IMG/VR virus record: IMGVR_UViG_3300030202_002216
Location: 1 to 20,651 of that record
DNA from: a virus
Strand: one strand, 5' to 3'
DNA length: 20,651 nt
Shown: piece by piece, positions 7,948 through 14,491 of the stretch
Numbering within the stretch: the stretch's first letter is position 1
Layout of the letters: each line of letters opens with the position of its first letter
The notes under the pieces: model-generated
The model's input: only the letters and a program-made list of their open reading frames with translations
Databases searched by the model: none
What the model was told of the DNA's origin: nothing
Made by a program: the position numbers and the translations under genes

Positions 7948-8363
7948 CTAAACCATTAAGAATATCTGAAGAAGCAGCTGTACAAATGCCAATGAAAACG
8001 GTAGCCAGTTTGATTGCGCTCGTCGCAATCGGCACATGGGCTTTTTTTGGTATTCAGGAAAAATTAAATTCAAACTCAACAAAATTAGAGTTAATGCAAA
8101 AAGATTTAATAGAGAATACAGAGTTTAGAATAAAATGGCCACGTGGTCAACTTGGTTCATTACCCGCTGATTCTGAGCAATTCATGATGATCGAGGATCT
8201 TTATAAGACTACAGATAAATTAAACGTGCACATTGAATCTATGGCTTTAAATAAAATAAATATAGAATTTTTAACAAAACAATTAGAAAAAGCTTTAGAA
8301 GATATTGAAGAACTAAAAGATTCTAGTAGAGATATGCATTACAAAAATGGTAATGGCCAATGA
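7944..8363 (+). CDS. Single-span membrane protein with coiled coil, possible lysis accessory
   Basis: 139 residues. One membrane segment runs from about residue 17 to 37 (MKTVASLIALVAIGTWAFFGI). It is followed by a mostly helical, heptad-like region that is strongest at residues 100-130 (FLTKQLEKALEDIEELKDS). Such an inner-membrane anchor with a periplasmic coiled coil is the shape of inner-membrane spanins. The gene lies upstream of the endolysin, but no partner test is possible here. AGGA at 7935-7938 precedes the ATG, which overlaps the upstream stop by 4 bases. A holin or structural role is an alternative. Confidence 0.75.
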   Translation: MTKPLRISEEAAVQMPMKTVASLIALVAIGTWAFFGIQEKLNSNSTKLELMQKDLIENTEFRIKWPRGQLGSLPADSEQFMMIEDLYKTTDKLNVHIESMALNKINIEFLTKQLEKALEDIEELKDSSRDMHYKNGNGQ

Positions 8364-8575
8364 TAGAATCTGTAGTAGCTTTGTTGATGTTTGTAAACGC
8401 AGAAATTAAGGAAGCCCGTTATCAAATTGATGGTATGGCACAATGTTTACGTGGCAAACGTCAGGCTGAAAGACAATACTCAGAAAATGTCATGTATAAA
8501 TGCTGGAAGGGTTCTGCAGAATTAGAACAAAATATTGATGGCTCAAAATCGATCAAGAAGCTTATAATAGAATGA
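8360..8575 (+). CDS. Small conserved phage protein, possibly exported
   Basis: A 71-residue protein starting with a short hydrophobic stretch (IESVVALLMFVNA) that could be a signal peptide cut after VNA. The mature part is charged and helical, with two Cys (29 and 48) that could form a disulfide. Starts and stops overlap both neighbours by 4 bases (ATGA), so translation is coupled across 7944-10338. I recognise similar short proteins from marine phage genomes, but their function is not known. Confidence 0.65.
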   Translation: MIESVVALLMFVNAEIKEARYQIDGMAQCLRGKRQAERQYSENVMYKCWKGSAELEQNIDGSKSIKKLIIE

Positions 8576-10338
8576 AATGGTTAATACCATTATTGTTATT
8601 AACAACTAGTGTATTTGCAGAAAACGATACAGCTACATCTACAAACATATTACCAAACGCAGGAACAACTTCATCTAATATGGATAACCATAATTTAGAT
8701 GGTGTAAACTCAGGCACAGGTAATTTATCTAACAATTCTACACACAACGGATTTACTATAACTTGTGACACAACAATCGATGGCCATTGTGGTAGAGCAT
8801 TTAATGGAGAGTTAGAATCAAGTCGTGACATGAAAGTATCAGCAGGAGATACTTTAGTTGGCGTAACAGGTACAGAATCTGGCACAACATATACAGCAAC
8901 ACAAAATAAATTAGATGGTGGCATAATATTAAATTCTTATTTTACAGTTCAAAACTGTGAAGATGGATCAAGTTCTTTTAGTTGTGGTCAATCAAGTGGT
9001 GCTGATGACAGCTATGTTCTTCATTTAAAAATTAAAGATGCTGATGGAAATACATTAGCTGACATGACAACTACAAGACTCAATGATGCAGGTTATAATG
9101 CAAACAGTGCTAAGTTTGAAGATAGTTTAACTTGGAATGGCACTGGTGGTGCTAGTTATGAATGGTACTGGCAAGGGTTTGATGGGCAACAAAGTACATC
9201 AGCTTTACGAGGACCCAACCTATTAGGTGCAGAACTACTATTAGATTTTCCAATAGATGATCACGAGGCATTAACACTAGAAGAAAGAACAGTTATTAAC
9301 GAAGCATTAAATACAACAGAACTTACAGAGAATGAAATCTATGACATTATATCTGGATTAGAGTCTATAATTGAAGAAGAGTTTTTTGCATCAGGTAATT
9401 TAGAAGAAGAAGCTAGAGTAGAACTTAGTATAGAAGAAACAGGTATAACGATTGAAGTAGCTTCTACTTCAACTGGAGCTATTATAATGGAAGCACCAAT
9501 GGTTCAAGAAATGTTTGCTCCTGTAATGGAAGAAATGCCTATTGAAACATTAAAAGAAGAAATGGTTGCAATGATACAAGAAGAAGAAATGTCTTTTATG
9601 GAAGTAATGGAGGAACTAGCACCACCTCCACCACCTATGGAATTAATAGAAGAAATGAAAGAAGAGGAACCTGTTGCAATGACAAGTAAACCTGTAATGG
9701 AAGAAGAAGCACCTAAAGAAGAAGAACCTAAAGCTATGGCAACTGGACCTATGATGAGTGCACCACCACAAGAGAAGGAAGAGACGAGCAGCAAGGAGCC
9801 ACCACCTATGGAAGTAGCATCTGCACCTAAAGAAGAAACACCAAAAGAAGAAGAATCTGTAAAAGAAGAAAAAAATATGGTAGAAGCTAAAAATGAAGAA
9901 GAAAGTAAAGAACCTGAAGAAGAGAAATCTACTAGCGAGAATGCTACAACATCCGTTGTTTCAAAACAAAATAATACCAAACAAAAAAAGGTACAATCGA
10001 AAGAAACTGTTAAACCTAAATTAAAAGTTATAATGGCTAAAGTAGATGCCAAAGTAAAAAACCCTTTAAAAAATTTACAACTTAAAAATTTAATAAAAAT
10101 GGATGCAATGGTAGATAATCAATTATCTTTAGATTCCTATAATGTGGCATTTTATGCACCAAAAGATATATATTTAGAGCAATTAAACCTTATAGATAAT
10201 AGGTTAATTTATTCAGATAAGACTCTTGCAACGTATATTCAAAATGATAAGATAGAAATCAAAGCTAAAAAACTTGAAGAGATAAATTCTAAGAAACAAC
10301 AGCTTTTAATAGAACTAGAGGTATTAAAAAATGGATAA
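8572..10338 (+). CDS. Large secreted protein with Glu/Pro/Met-rich repeat region
   Basis: A 588-residue protein. A signal peptide (residues 1-16, cut after SVFA) is followed by an Asn/Thr/Ser/Gly-rich domain to about residue 230. That domain has four Cys and ends in a GLDGQQST-like, Trp-rich segment (WYWQGF) that looks like a beta-rich adhesive fold. A helical region spans about 235-285. Residues about 300-460 are low complexity, with repeated blocks of PMMEE, EEEAPKEEEPK and APPPPPM. A basic Lys-rich C-terminal domain follows (about 470-588), ending in a coiled coil. The order suggests an exported adhesin-like or virion-surface protein. The strong antisense frame here is a by-product of the Glu codons. 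The function is unknown. Confidence 0.85.
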   Translation: MKWLIPLLLLTTSVFAENDTATSTNILPNAGTTSSNMDNHNLDGVNSGTGNLSNNSTHNGFTITCDTTIDGHCGRAFNGELESSRDMKVSAGDTLVGVTGTESGTTYTATQNKLDGGIILNSYFTVQNCEDGSSSFSCGQSSGADDSYVLHLKIKDADGNTLADMTTTRLNDAGYNANSAKFEDSLTWNGTGGASYEWYWQGFDGQQSTSALRGPNLLGAELLLDFPIDDHEALTLEERTVINEALNTTELTENEIYDIISGLESIIEEEFFASGNLEEEARVELSIEETGITIEVASTSTGAIIMEAPMVQEMFAPVMEEMPIETLKEEMVAMIQEEEMSFMEVMEELAPPPPPMELIEEMKEEEPVAMTSKPVMEEEAPKEEEPKAMATGPMMSAPPQEKEETSSKEPPPMEVASAPKEETPKEEESVKEEKNMVEAKNEEESKEPEEEKSTSENATTSVVSKQNNTKQKKVQSKETVKPKLKVIMAKVDAKVKNPLKNLQLKNLIKMDAMVDNQLSLDSYNVAFYAPKDIYLEQLNLIDNRLIYSDKTLATYIQNDKIEIKAKKLEEINSKKQQLLIELEVLKNG

Positions 10339-10444
10339 GAATAAAAAAAACAAAGTAAAAAAAGTAATTAAAGGTTTAAAAAAAGCTTCTAAATTACACG
10401 CAGGTCAGGCTAAAATATTAAAAAGAGTTATAAAAAAATATTAA
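10331..10444 (+). CDS. Lys-rich 37-residue protein
   Basis: This short frame encodes MDKNKKNKVKKVIKGLKKAS followed by KLHAGQAKILKRVIKKY. It overlaps the end of the preceding gene by 8 bases. The KLHAGQAK segment resembles small Lys-rich proteins often found just before the membrane gene and endolysin in marine phages. It has no hydrophobic span and about 17 basic residues, so it may bind nucleic acid or membrane phosphates. The ribosome site lies within the AGAGG of 10317-10321. Confidence 0.6.
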   Translation: MDKNKKNKVKKVIKGLKKASKLHAGQAKILKRVIKKY

Positions 10445-10733
10445 AGATCAACTCGCAGGCATAGCAGCATTGATTGCAGCAGTAGTTGCAATAGGTGGTG
10501 GATTTGCAACTTATGGCAAACTTACAGAAAAAATTAATGTATTAGAAAATAGATCTACTACTGATCACTCTGCACAAATAGCAGTAATTGAAGAAAAAAT
10601 TACTGCATTAGAAAGTTTAGTAAATACTGATCATAGTCACACTAAAATGTTAATTAATGAAAAACAAATAGAATTACTTAAAGTACAAATAGAAGAAATA
10701 AAAGTAAGCACAAGCAATCCATTAGCAAAATAA
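10440..10733 (+). CDS. Single-span membrane protein with coiled coil, possible holin or spanin
   Basis: A membrane segment (AGIAALIAAVVAIGGGFATYG) is followed by a helical, heptad-rich tail to the C-terminus (LNV..., IEEKITALESLV). This fits a small holin or spanin just before the endolysin. The start is uncertain. The only conventional start is TTG at 10470, which would cut into the membrane segment. The in-frame codon that restores the full segment is ATT at 10440, giving 97 residues. I report the ATT start because the segment is then complete, but a +1 shift from the upstream Lys-rich gene or a base error in the A7 run at 10432-10438 is also possible. It ends TAATG with the next gene. Confidence 0.6.
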   Translation: MKDQLAGIAALIAAVVAIGGGFATYGKLTEKINVLENRSTTDHSAQIAVIEEKITALESLVNTDHSHTKMLINEKQIELLKVQIEEIKVSTSNPLAK

Positions 10734-11209
10734 TGAACTTAAGCCGTAATTTTACTCTTTCAGAGTTAATTAAATCAGATACAGCAATTAGGAAAGGTAT
10801 CAATAATAATCCTAATGCAGAGCAAATTGAAAAATTGAAAGATTTGTGTGAAAATATTTTACAGCCAGTTCGAGATCATTTTGGTAGAGTTAAGATTACT
10901 AGCGGATTCCGTTCACCAGAATTATGCCACGCCATAGGTAGTTCAGTCAATAGCCAGCATTCAAAAGCTGAAGCGGCGGACTTCGAATGTATTGGAGTTG
11001 ACAACGCTGAACTTTTTGATTGGATTAAATCTAACCTTCAGCCGGACCAGCTCATACTCGAGTTCCACACTCCAGGTGAACCTAACAGCGGATGGATCCA
11101 CTGTAGCTGGGTACCGGATCAACCAAGAGCTTCTTTTCTTTGGGCTTACAGATCAGAAGGTAAAACTAAATACAAACCTATATTAGGAAGAGCAAAGGAT
11201 TTAGTGTGA
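10733..11209 (+). CDS. Endolysin: zinc peptidase of the M15 (D-Ala-D-Ala carboxypeptidase-like) family
   Basis: A 158-residue peptidoglycan-cleaving enzyme. The M15 metal ligands are visible: H76 and D83 in SQHSKAEAADFE, and H123 in WIHCSW. The ITSGFRSPELC motif (about 54-64) marks the fold. It probably cuts cell-wall cross-links at the end of infection. It has no signal peptide, so export would need a holin, and the membrane protein directly upstream is a candidate. The start ATG overlaps the previous stop (TAATG). Base composition is less AT-rich than its neighbours from 10940 to 11120. Confidence 0.92.
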   Translation: MNLSRNFTLSELIKSDTAIRKGINNNPNAEQIEKLKDLCENILQPVRDHFGRVKITSGFRSPELCHAIGSSVNSQHSKAEAADFECIGVDNAELFDWIKSNLQPDQLILEFHTPGEPNSGWIHCSWVPDQPRASFLWAYRSEGKTKYKPILGRAKDLV

Positions 11210-11430
11210 GTAATTTTTTTAAAAGTAAACTTAAATTTACACCAGAAATAATTAATGGTGTTTGCCCAACATGTGATGAAGAAACTTTATTAGTTTCTAT
11301 AACTCAAGAATATTATAGATGTATGACTTGTGGTACAGACTTAGAGCAAAAAGTAAATGGAGTAATAAAATACATACCAATAATGGTGATAAAAGATGGC
11401 GAAAAAGAAACCACTCTTCGGAGCAAGTAA
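11206..11430 (+). CDS. Zinc-ribbon protein
   Basis: A 74-residue protein with a GTG start that overlaps the endolysin stop by 4 bases. Two CxxC knuckles (CPTC at about 20-23 and CMTC at about 39-42) form a zinc ribbon. The rest is a small beta-rich stretch with a basic tail. This could be a nucleic-acid-binding or protein-assembly factor. Similar small ribbon proteins recur near lysis genes in marine phages, and no function is known. Confidence 0.75.
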   Translation: MSNFFKSKLKFTPEIINGVCPTCDEETLLVSITQEYYRCMTCGTDLEQKVNGVIKYIPIMVIKDGEKETTLRSK

Positions 11431-11539
11431 TTATATAAAAGAAAAACCTCGTAAGAGGCCAAAAAGGCATTCAAAAAGTCCTAATAAATCAGCAAAAAGA
11501 CAGAAAAAACGTAAATATCGTGGTCAAGGTAGAGGTTGA
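11396..11539 (+). CDS. 47-residue Lys/Arg-rich conserved phage protein
   Basis: The sequence starts MAKKKPLFGASNYIKEKPRK and is 40 percent Lys/Arg, with a glycine-rich C-terminus (YRGQGRG). I recognise this basic protein as a recurrent small gene in pelagiphage-like genomes. It overlaps the zinc-ribbon gene by 35 bases in another frame. The stop lies inside the -35 box of the next promoter. It probably binds nucleic acid, judged only from charge. Confidence 0.7.
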   Translation: MAKKKPLFGASNYIKEKPRKRPKRHSKSPNKSAKRQKKRKYRGQGRG

Positions 11540-11564
11540 CAAACATCCTAATATATCCTATATA
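11536..11564 (+). promoter_or_regulatory. Sigma70-type promoter
   Basis: TTGACA (11536-11541) and TATATA (11559-11564) are separated by 17 bases, a near-consensus pair. The TTGACA overlaps the stop codon of the gene ending at 11539. Transcription would begin near 11571, giving a leader of about 14 bases with AAAGGA (11574-11579) before the ATG at 11585. It should drive the accessory genes from 11585 onward. Confidence 0.75.
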
Positions 11565-11584
11565 TAAATTAGAAAGGAAATAAC

Positions 11585-11782
11585 ATGAAAACAGTCACAA
11601 TAAATGTTAACGGTGGTTCACAAAGTCAGTGGTCTACATTTATATTAGAATTAAATCTTATGAAAAAAGCATGGAGAAAATATGGTTTTGACATAGAATT
11701 AAAATCTGCTAACATTAATCGCATTATTGAACAAGGAACAGATAATGAGCTCTTTAAAAAAAATAGACGAAGCCGCAAATAA
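11585..11782 (+). CDS. Small conserved phage protein, first gene after the promoter
   Basis: 65 residues with a clear AAAGGA ribosome site five bases before the ATG. The N-terminus (MKTVTINVNGGSQSQWSTFI) and the following helix are of a type I have seen in marine phage genomes. No motif gives a function. The gene overlaps the next one by 38 bases. As the first gene of a fresh transcription unit it may act early or in host takeover, which is inference from position. Confidence 0.75.
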   Translation: MKTVTINVNGGSQSQWSTFILELNLMKKAWRKYGFDIELKSANINRIIEQGTDNELFKKNRRSRK

Positions 11783-11921
11783 TTGGAACAAAACTAAAAA
11801 TCCAAAATTTAAAGCCCTGTGGTATAAAAGAATAAGGGAATTTAATCATGGTGAAGACATTGATAATAATGATTCTGTTATTCAACGGAGAAGTAATTCT
11901 AGAAAAATACGATCTAAGTAG
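11745..11921 (+). CDS. Small helical protein, unknown function
   Basis: A 58-residue protein starting MSSLKKIDEAANNWNKTKNP. I choose ATG 11745 because AAGGA lies at 11733-11737. It overlaps the upstream gene by 38 bases and the downstream gene by 74 bases, all in different frames. The N-terminal half (LKKIDEAANNWNKTKNPKFK) is a helix, and the tail is polar and basic. Similar short proteins occur in marine phages. No function is known. Confidence 0.65.
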   Translation: MSSLKKIDEAANNWNKTKNPKFKALWYKRIREFNHGEDIDNNDSVIQRRSNSRKIRSK

Positions 11922-12060
11922 ATCAATGGAAATACATGAATGTTTGATGTTGGCCGACGAACATCGTGAAGCTATATCTACATACAAAGGAGATGGTATG
12001 AAACAAGGTTGGTATTTAAATGATGGTAGAGGTACAGTTCAAGGTTTTATTTGTGAGTAA
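11848..12060 (+). CDS. Small conserved phage protein
   Basis: A 70-residue protein beginning MVKTLIIMILLFNGEVILEK, with a short hydrophobic start, then HECLMLADEHREAISTY and a GWYLNDGRGTVQGFIC end that is typical of a recurrent marine phage family. The ATG follows AAGGGA at 11835-11840. The hydrophobic stretch is too short for a secure membrane call. It could be a beta strand of a small cytoplasmic fold. It ends exactly one base before the stop of the convergent - strand gene. Confidence 0.75.
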   Translation: MVKTLIIMILLFNGEVILEKYDLSRSMEIHECLMLADEHREAISTYKGDGMKQGWYLNDGRGTVQGFICE

Positions 12061-12279
12061 TTATATAGTTTGATTTTCCTTACAAAAAAAAGCTGTGTAA
12101 GTTCTATAAGTATCTACAAAATTAGGATCAAATTCTTTTAATAATATACTAGAGTAATCATATCCAAAATAAGCGCATTCATGGTATGTTTTAAATTCAT
12201 TTATAGGAGTAGGTATCAATTTACATTGATTTCCTTCAATAGCGCTACAAATAAACATTGTTAAAATAAATTTTGTCAT
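12061..12279 (-). CDS. Small secreted protein on the - strand
   Basis: 72 residues read from ATG 12279-12277 to TAA 12063-12061. It starts MTKFILTMFICSAIEG, a short signal-like hydrophobic segment, followed by a region with conserved-looking Cys (19, 35 and 66) and aromatic residues (HECAYFGYDYSS). It is one of only two - strand genes here. A longer frame upstream to 12372 has no matching signal. The ribosome site is weak. It abuts the + strand gene at 12060 tail to tail with no gap, and its start lies within the divergent promoter region of 12350. Similar small secreted proteins occur in marine phages. Confidence 0.6.
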   Translation of the reverse strand: MTKFILTMFICSAIEGNQCKLIPTPINEFKTYHECAYFGYDYSSILLKEFDPNFVDTYRTYTAFFCKENQTI

Positions 12280-12306
12280 TGACTTATTAAGATAATATCC
12301 TATATT
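12279..12306 (+). promoter_or_regulatory. Possible sigma70-type promoter for 12350
   Basis: TTGACT (12279-12284) and TATATT (12301-12306) with a 16-base spacer lie upstream of the GGAAGGA ribosome site (12334-12340) and ATG 12350. The -35 begins at the first base of the - strand gene's start codon. In such AT-rich DNA a chance match is possible. Confidence 0.45.
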
Positions 12307-12349
12307 GTGGGTTAATATATATTCAAATATGAAAGGAAGGATATAATAT

Positions 12350-12595
12350 ATGACTGATATAAGCAAGTACAAGAATATTTCTATAGATCACGACTCTTAT
12401 AAGAAGGGACGCATCTTATCAAAAAATAGACTTGTTAAAGATGGAATTATTTCATTATCAAAAGTTGTTTCTATATTATTAAATAGAGCAGCTTCTGAAT
12501 TTAAAATTTCTGAAGAAGAATTAGAAAAAATAGAAATAACATCTAAGAAAAAAAGAAAAAATAAAAAAATAAATGGAAAAGGAAAACATGTATAA
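12350..12595 (+). CDS. Small basic protein, possible DNA-binding fold
   Basis: An 81-residue protein with a strong GGAAGGA ribosome site nine bases before its ATG. The pattern YKNISIDHDSYKKGRILSKN (a short strand, then helices) and the following LSKVVSILLNRAASEF are compatible with a ribbon-helix-helix DNA-binding fold. This is a by-eye guess only. The C-terminal 25 residues are almost all Lys with Gly, Asn and Arg. It overlaps the next gene by 8 bases. Confidence 0.65.
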   Translation: MTDISKYKNISIDHDSYKKGRILSKNRLVKDGIISLSKVVSILLNRAASEFKISEEELEKIEITSKKKRKNKKINGKGKHV

Positions 12596-12746
12596 AATAT
12601 CTCAAGAAGAAAGAAAAAAACTTTTAGCTTACATGCAAAATAAACCATACTCAGAAGTGTATGCTTTGATTTTAATGTTAGTAGGTTTAAAACCAATTGA
12701 AGAAAAAAATAGTAAGGATGATAAACCAAAAAAAGTAGTAATGTAA
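12588..12746 (+). CDS. 52-residue protein, unknown function
   Basis: It starts MYKISQEERKKLLAYMQNKP with a ribosome site GGAAAAGGAAAA at 12574-12585. The middle has a hydrophobic helix (VYALILMLVGL) and the tail is polar. It overlaps the previous gene by 8 bases and the next by 1 base (TAATG). The hydrophobic helix is too short for a confident membrane span. It matches no family I can name. Confidence 0.6.
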   Translation: MYKISQEERKKLLAYMQNKPYSEVYALILMLVGLKPIEEKNSKDDKPKKVVM

Positions 12747-12928
12747 TGAAAGATAAAATTTGTCCTAAATGTAATGGTAATGGTTTTGTTAAGTTTTCAA
12801 TTGAAGAAGGTCGTGTGCCAGTGGTTGCACAGTGTAACCTTTGCAATTCGCAAGGAGAAGTACATGATAAAGAGTTTAATGAGTATTTTGATTCTTATGT
12901 TGAGCTTAAGCCATTGTTCAAGCAGTAA
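12746..12928 (+). CDS. DnaJ-type zinc-finger protein
   Basis: A 60-residue protein with CPKCNGNG at residues 6-13 and CNLCNSQG at 30-37, i.e. the CxxCxGxG repeat of DnaJ zinc domains in a two-repeat form. It probably binds one zinc and interacts with nucleic acid or protein. It starts at TAATG, one base into the upstream stop. The end of the gene overlaps, in another frame, the lipoprotein gene starting at 12864. Confidence 0.7.
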   Translation: MKDKICPKCNGNGFVKFSIEEGRVPVVAQCNLCNSQGEVHDKEFNEYFDSYVELKPLFKQ

Positions 12929-13034
12929 TATGATAAACATTGCTGCTGGTGTTTATGGTGGGATGGAAAAAAAACCTAATCCTATCAGTGTTATAAAAGT
13001 GTTTAAGAAGAAAGATAATGACAAAGAAAAATAA
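12864..13034 (+). CDS. Small lipoprotein encoded in a frame overlapping the zinc-finger gene
   Basis: A 56-residue protein starting MIKSLMSILILMLSLSHCSS. The hydrophobic signal core and the LSHC lipobox at residues 15-18 make a type II lipoprotein signal with Cys18 as the lipidated residue. AAGGAG at 12852-12857 gives an excellent ribosome site. The first 65 bases lie inside the upstream gene in another frame. The mature part is only 39 residues, with GGMEKKPNP and a basic tail. This resembles the outer-membrane partner (o-spanin) of phage spanin pairs in size and signal, but not in Pro content. That role is therefore open. Confidence 0.65.
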   Translation: MIKSLMSILILMLSLSHCSSSNMINIAAGVYGGMEKKPNPISVIKVFKKKDNDKEK

Positions 13035-13182
13035 TATAAGAGGACCTAATGATCTTGAAGAAATAATAGAAAGATTAGAAAAAAACAATGAAGAACTAAA
13101 AAAAGATAATTGGACTCTTGCAAAAGAAATAGATCGTTTAAATGAATACGTGCAAGTATTAGAAATGGAGAAAAAAAAATGA
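13018..13182 (+). CDS. 54-residue coiled-coil protein
   Basis: It starts MTKKNNIRGPNDLEEIIERL, followed by a continuous amphipathic helix with heptads (LEEIIERLEKNNEELKKDN, then LNEYVQVLEME). It overlaps the lipoprotein gene by 17 bases and the oxygenase gene by 4 bases. It probably self-assembles. No role is evident, though adjacency to the oxygenase is consistent with translational coupling. Confidence 0.6.
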   Translation: MTKKNNIRGPNDLEEIIERLEKNNEELKKDNWTLAKEIDRLNEYVQVLEMEKKK

Positions 13183-13862
13183 CTGAGGAAAAGAAAAAAC
13201 AGATTAGACTAGAGTATCAAATGTTTAGATGGGGTCCTTTGTTGATGAAAACAACGATAACAGAAGAAATAAAACTTAAATTTTTAAGTGAAGCAAAAGC
13301 AAGCACATTAGATTTTGAACCCAAGTTAGCGGGTATGCTTAAAAAAGAAGTAGGATTTAGAGATAGTAAAATATTTCTACCTTTCTTTAACCAAATGTTT
13401 GATATGTATGCTGATGCACAATTTAAATGGTCGCCAGAAGTTACTACAAAACCTGAAGATTTTAAACAACAGTACACATTAGATTCTTTATGGTGTAACT
13501 TTCAAGGGCCAGGTGACTTTAATCCACCTCACGATCATGGTGGGGCATTATCTTGGGTTATCTATTTAACCATACCAGAAGCTCTAAAGAAGGAGCAAGC
13601 AGCCTATAAAGGCCGTTCTGCAGGTCCTGGGGGTATAACTTTTATATATGGTGAAGGACCAAGAACTTACATAACACACCATTCACATTTTCCACAAGAA
13701 AGAGATATGTTTATATTTCCTGCAGCATTAAAACATTGGGTGTTTCCATTTAAAAGTGATTGCACAAGGGTGTCAGTGTCTGGCAATGTAAGTGATTCAA
13801 TTAACTTTAAATATTTAAATAATCATTTTAAAGAACAAAAGGAAGGAGAAAAAAATGAATAA
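13179..13862 (+). CDS. 2OG-Fe(II) oxygenase-like protein 1
   Basis: A 227-residue protein of the 2-oxoglutarate/Fe(II) oxygenase type. The candidate metal site is H118-D119-H120 in PPHDHGGALSWVIYL, a first motif of HxH form as in the PF13759-like branch seen in marine phages. The distal site is H186 (KHWVFPF), with R197 (TRVSVSGN) as the 2-oxoglutarate-binding residue. The spacing H186 to R197 is +11. Such enzymes hydroxylate proteins, nucleic acids or small molecules, and the substrate here is unknown. GGAG at 13167-13170 supports the start, and the gene overlaps the previous and next genes by 4 and 8 bases. Confidence 0.85.
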   Translation: MTEEKKKQIRLEYQMFRWGPLLMKTTITEEIKLKFLSEAKASTLDFEPKLAGMLKKEVGFRDSKIFLPFFNQMFDMYADAQFKWSPEVTTKPEDFKQQYTLDSLWCNFQGPGDFNPPHDHGGALSWVIYLTIPEALKKEQAAYKGRSAGPGGITFIYGEGPRTYITHHSHFPQERDMFIFPAALKHWVFPFKSDCTRVSVSGNVSDSINFKYLNNHFKEQKEGEKNE

Positions 13863-14073
13863 CTTAACAGTAAAAAGAGTTATTAAAAGACAGTACAATA
13901 CTATCATAGATGAACAAGAAAAAATAAAAAGAGTCTTGTCTATGGAAACAGATGATTTATTACCATCACAATTATCTGTTGGACTATTAGTTAGAGTCGA
14001 GCAGCATCTTGATGTAATTATTCAAGCACAAAATAGAATTGTATTGTTACAAGAAATAGTAAACCCGGAGTAA
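13855..14073 (+). CDS. 72-residue helical protein, unknown function
   Basis: It begins MNNLTVKRVIKRQYNTIIDE and is mostly helical, with a mid-region DDLLPSQLSVGLLVRVEQHL. There is no signal or metal motif. A purine-rich AAGGAAGGAG (about 13841-13850) provides the ribosome site. It overlaps the oxygenase by 8 bases, so it may be translationally coupled to it. Confidence 0.6.
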   Translation: MNNLTVKRVIKRQYNTIIDEQEKIKRVLSMETDDLLPSQLSVGLLVRVEQHLDVIIQAQNRIVLLQEIVNPE

Positions 14074-14076
14074 ACT

Positions 14077-14241
14077 ATGGCTAATGAAACAGTGTTGTTA
14101 TATGGTAAAACTGAATTACCTGTTGATGATTGTAAAGTTAAATTTAAAGATAAACACGGTAAAGAATACATAGTTGAAATATCTCGTTTGATTAAAGTAT
14201 TTAATAATAATATTTGGGAGAATAAAAAGAGTGTCAAATAA
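14077..14241 (+). CDS. 54-residue protein, unknown function
   Basis: It starts MANETVLLYGKTELPVDDCK and looks beta-rich with a basic tail. A ribosome site GGAG lies at 14067-14070. It overlaps the next gene by 11 bases in a different frame. No family can be assigned. Confidence 0.55.
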   Translation: MANETVLLYGKTELPVDDCKVKFKDKHGKEYIVEISRLIKVFNNNIWENKKSVK

Positions 14242-14491
14242 AAGAAAGCAAGAAGCAATGGCAGAGGTAAAATACATGCAATCAAAAAGTGAGGGTACAA
14301 GAGATATGAAAGCTATGAAAAAAAGACCATCAGGCAGAACGTTTGATGGTGTATCACGTCCATCTAATAATACATACAGGACAAATTTTGATGAAATATT
14401 TGGTAAAAAAGAACAAGATGAATTAAAGGAAAGTTATGAACAATCTAAACGTAATAAAAAAGAAAGAATTTCTGGAAATAAAAAACTGTAG
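14231..14491 (+). CDS. Conserved small charged phage protein
   Basis: 86 residues from a GTG start (14231), inside the end of the previous gene. The segment with KKRPSGRTFDGVSRPSNNTY (residues about 31-50) is of a kind I recognise from marine phage genomes. The protein is hydrophilic and highly charged with no hydrophobic core, so it may be partly disordered. It overlaps the HNH gene by 56 bases in another frame. The function is unknown. Confidence 0.7.
   Translation: MSNKRKQEAMAEVKYMQSKSEGTRDMKAMKKRPSGRTFDGVSRPSNNTYRTNFDEIFGKKEQDELKESYEQSKRNKKERISGNKKL

Noticed and set aside
9504-10052. Long antisense open frame of 182 codons
   Set aside because: It is the reverse of the Glu/Pro-rich repeat; its Ser/Phe-rich composition comes from the GAA-rich sense codons, and no ribosome site is present.
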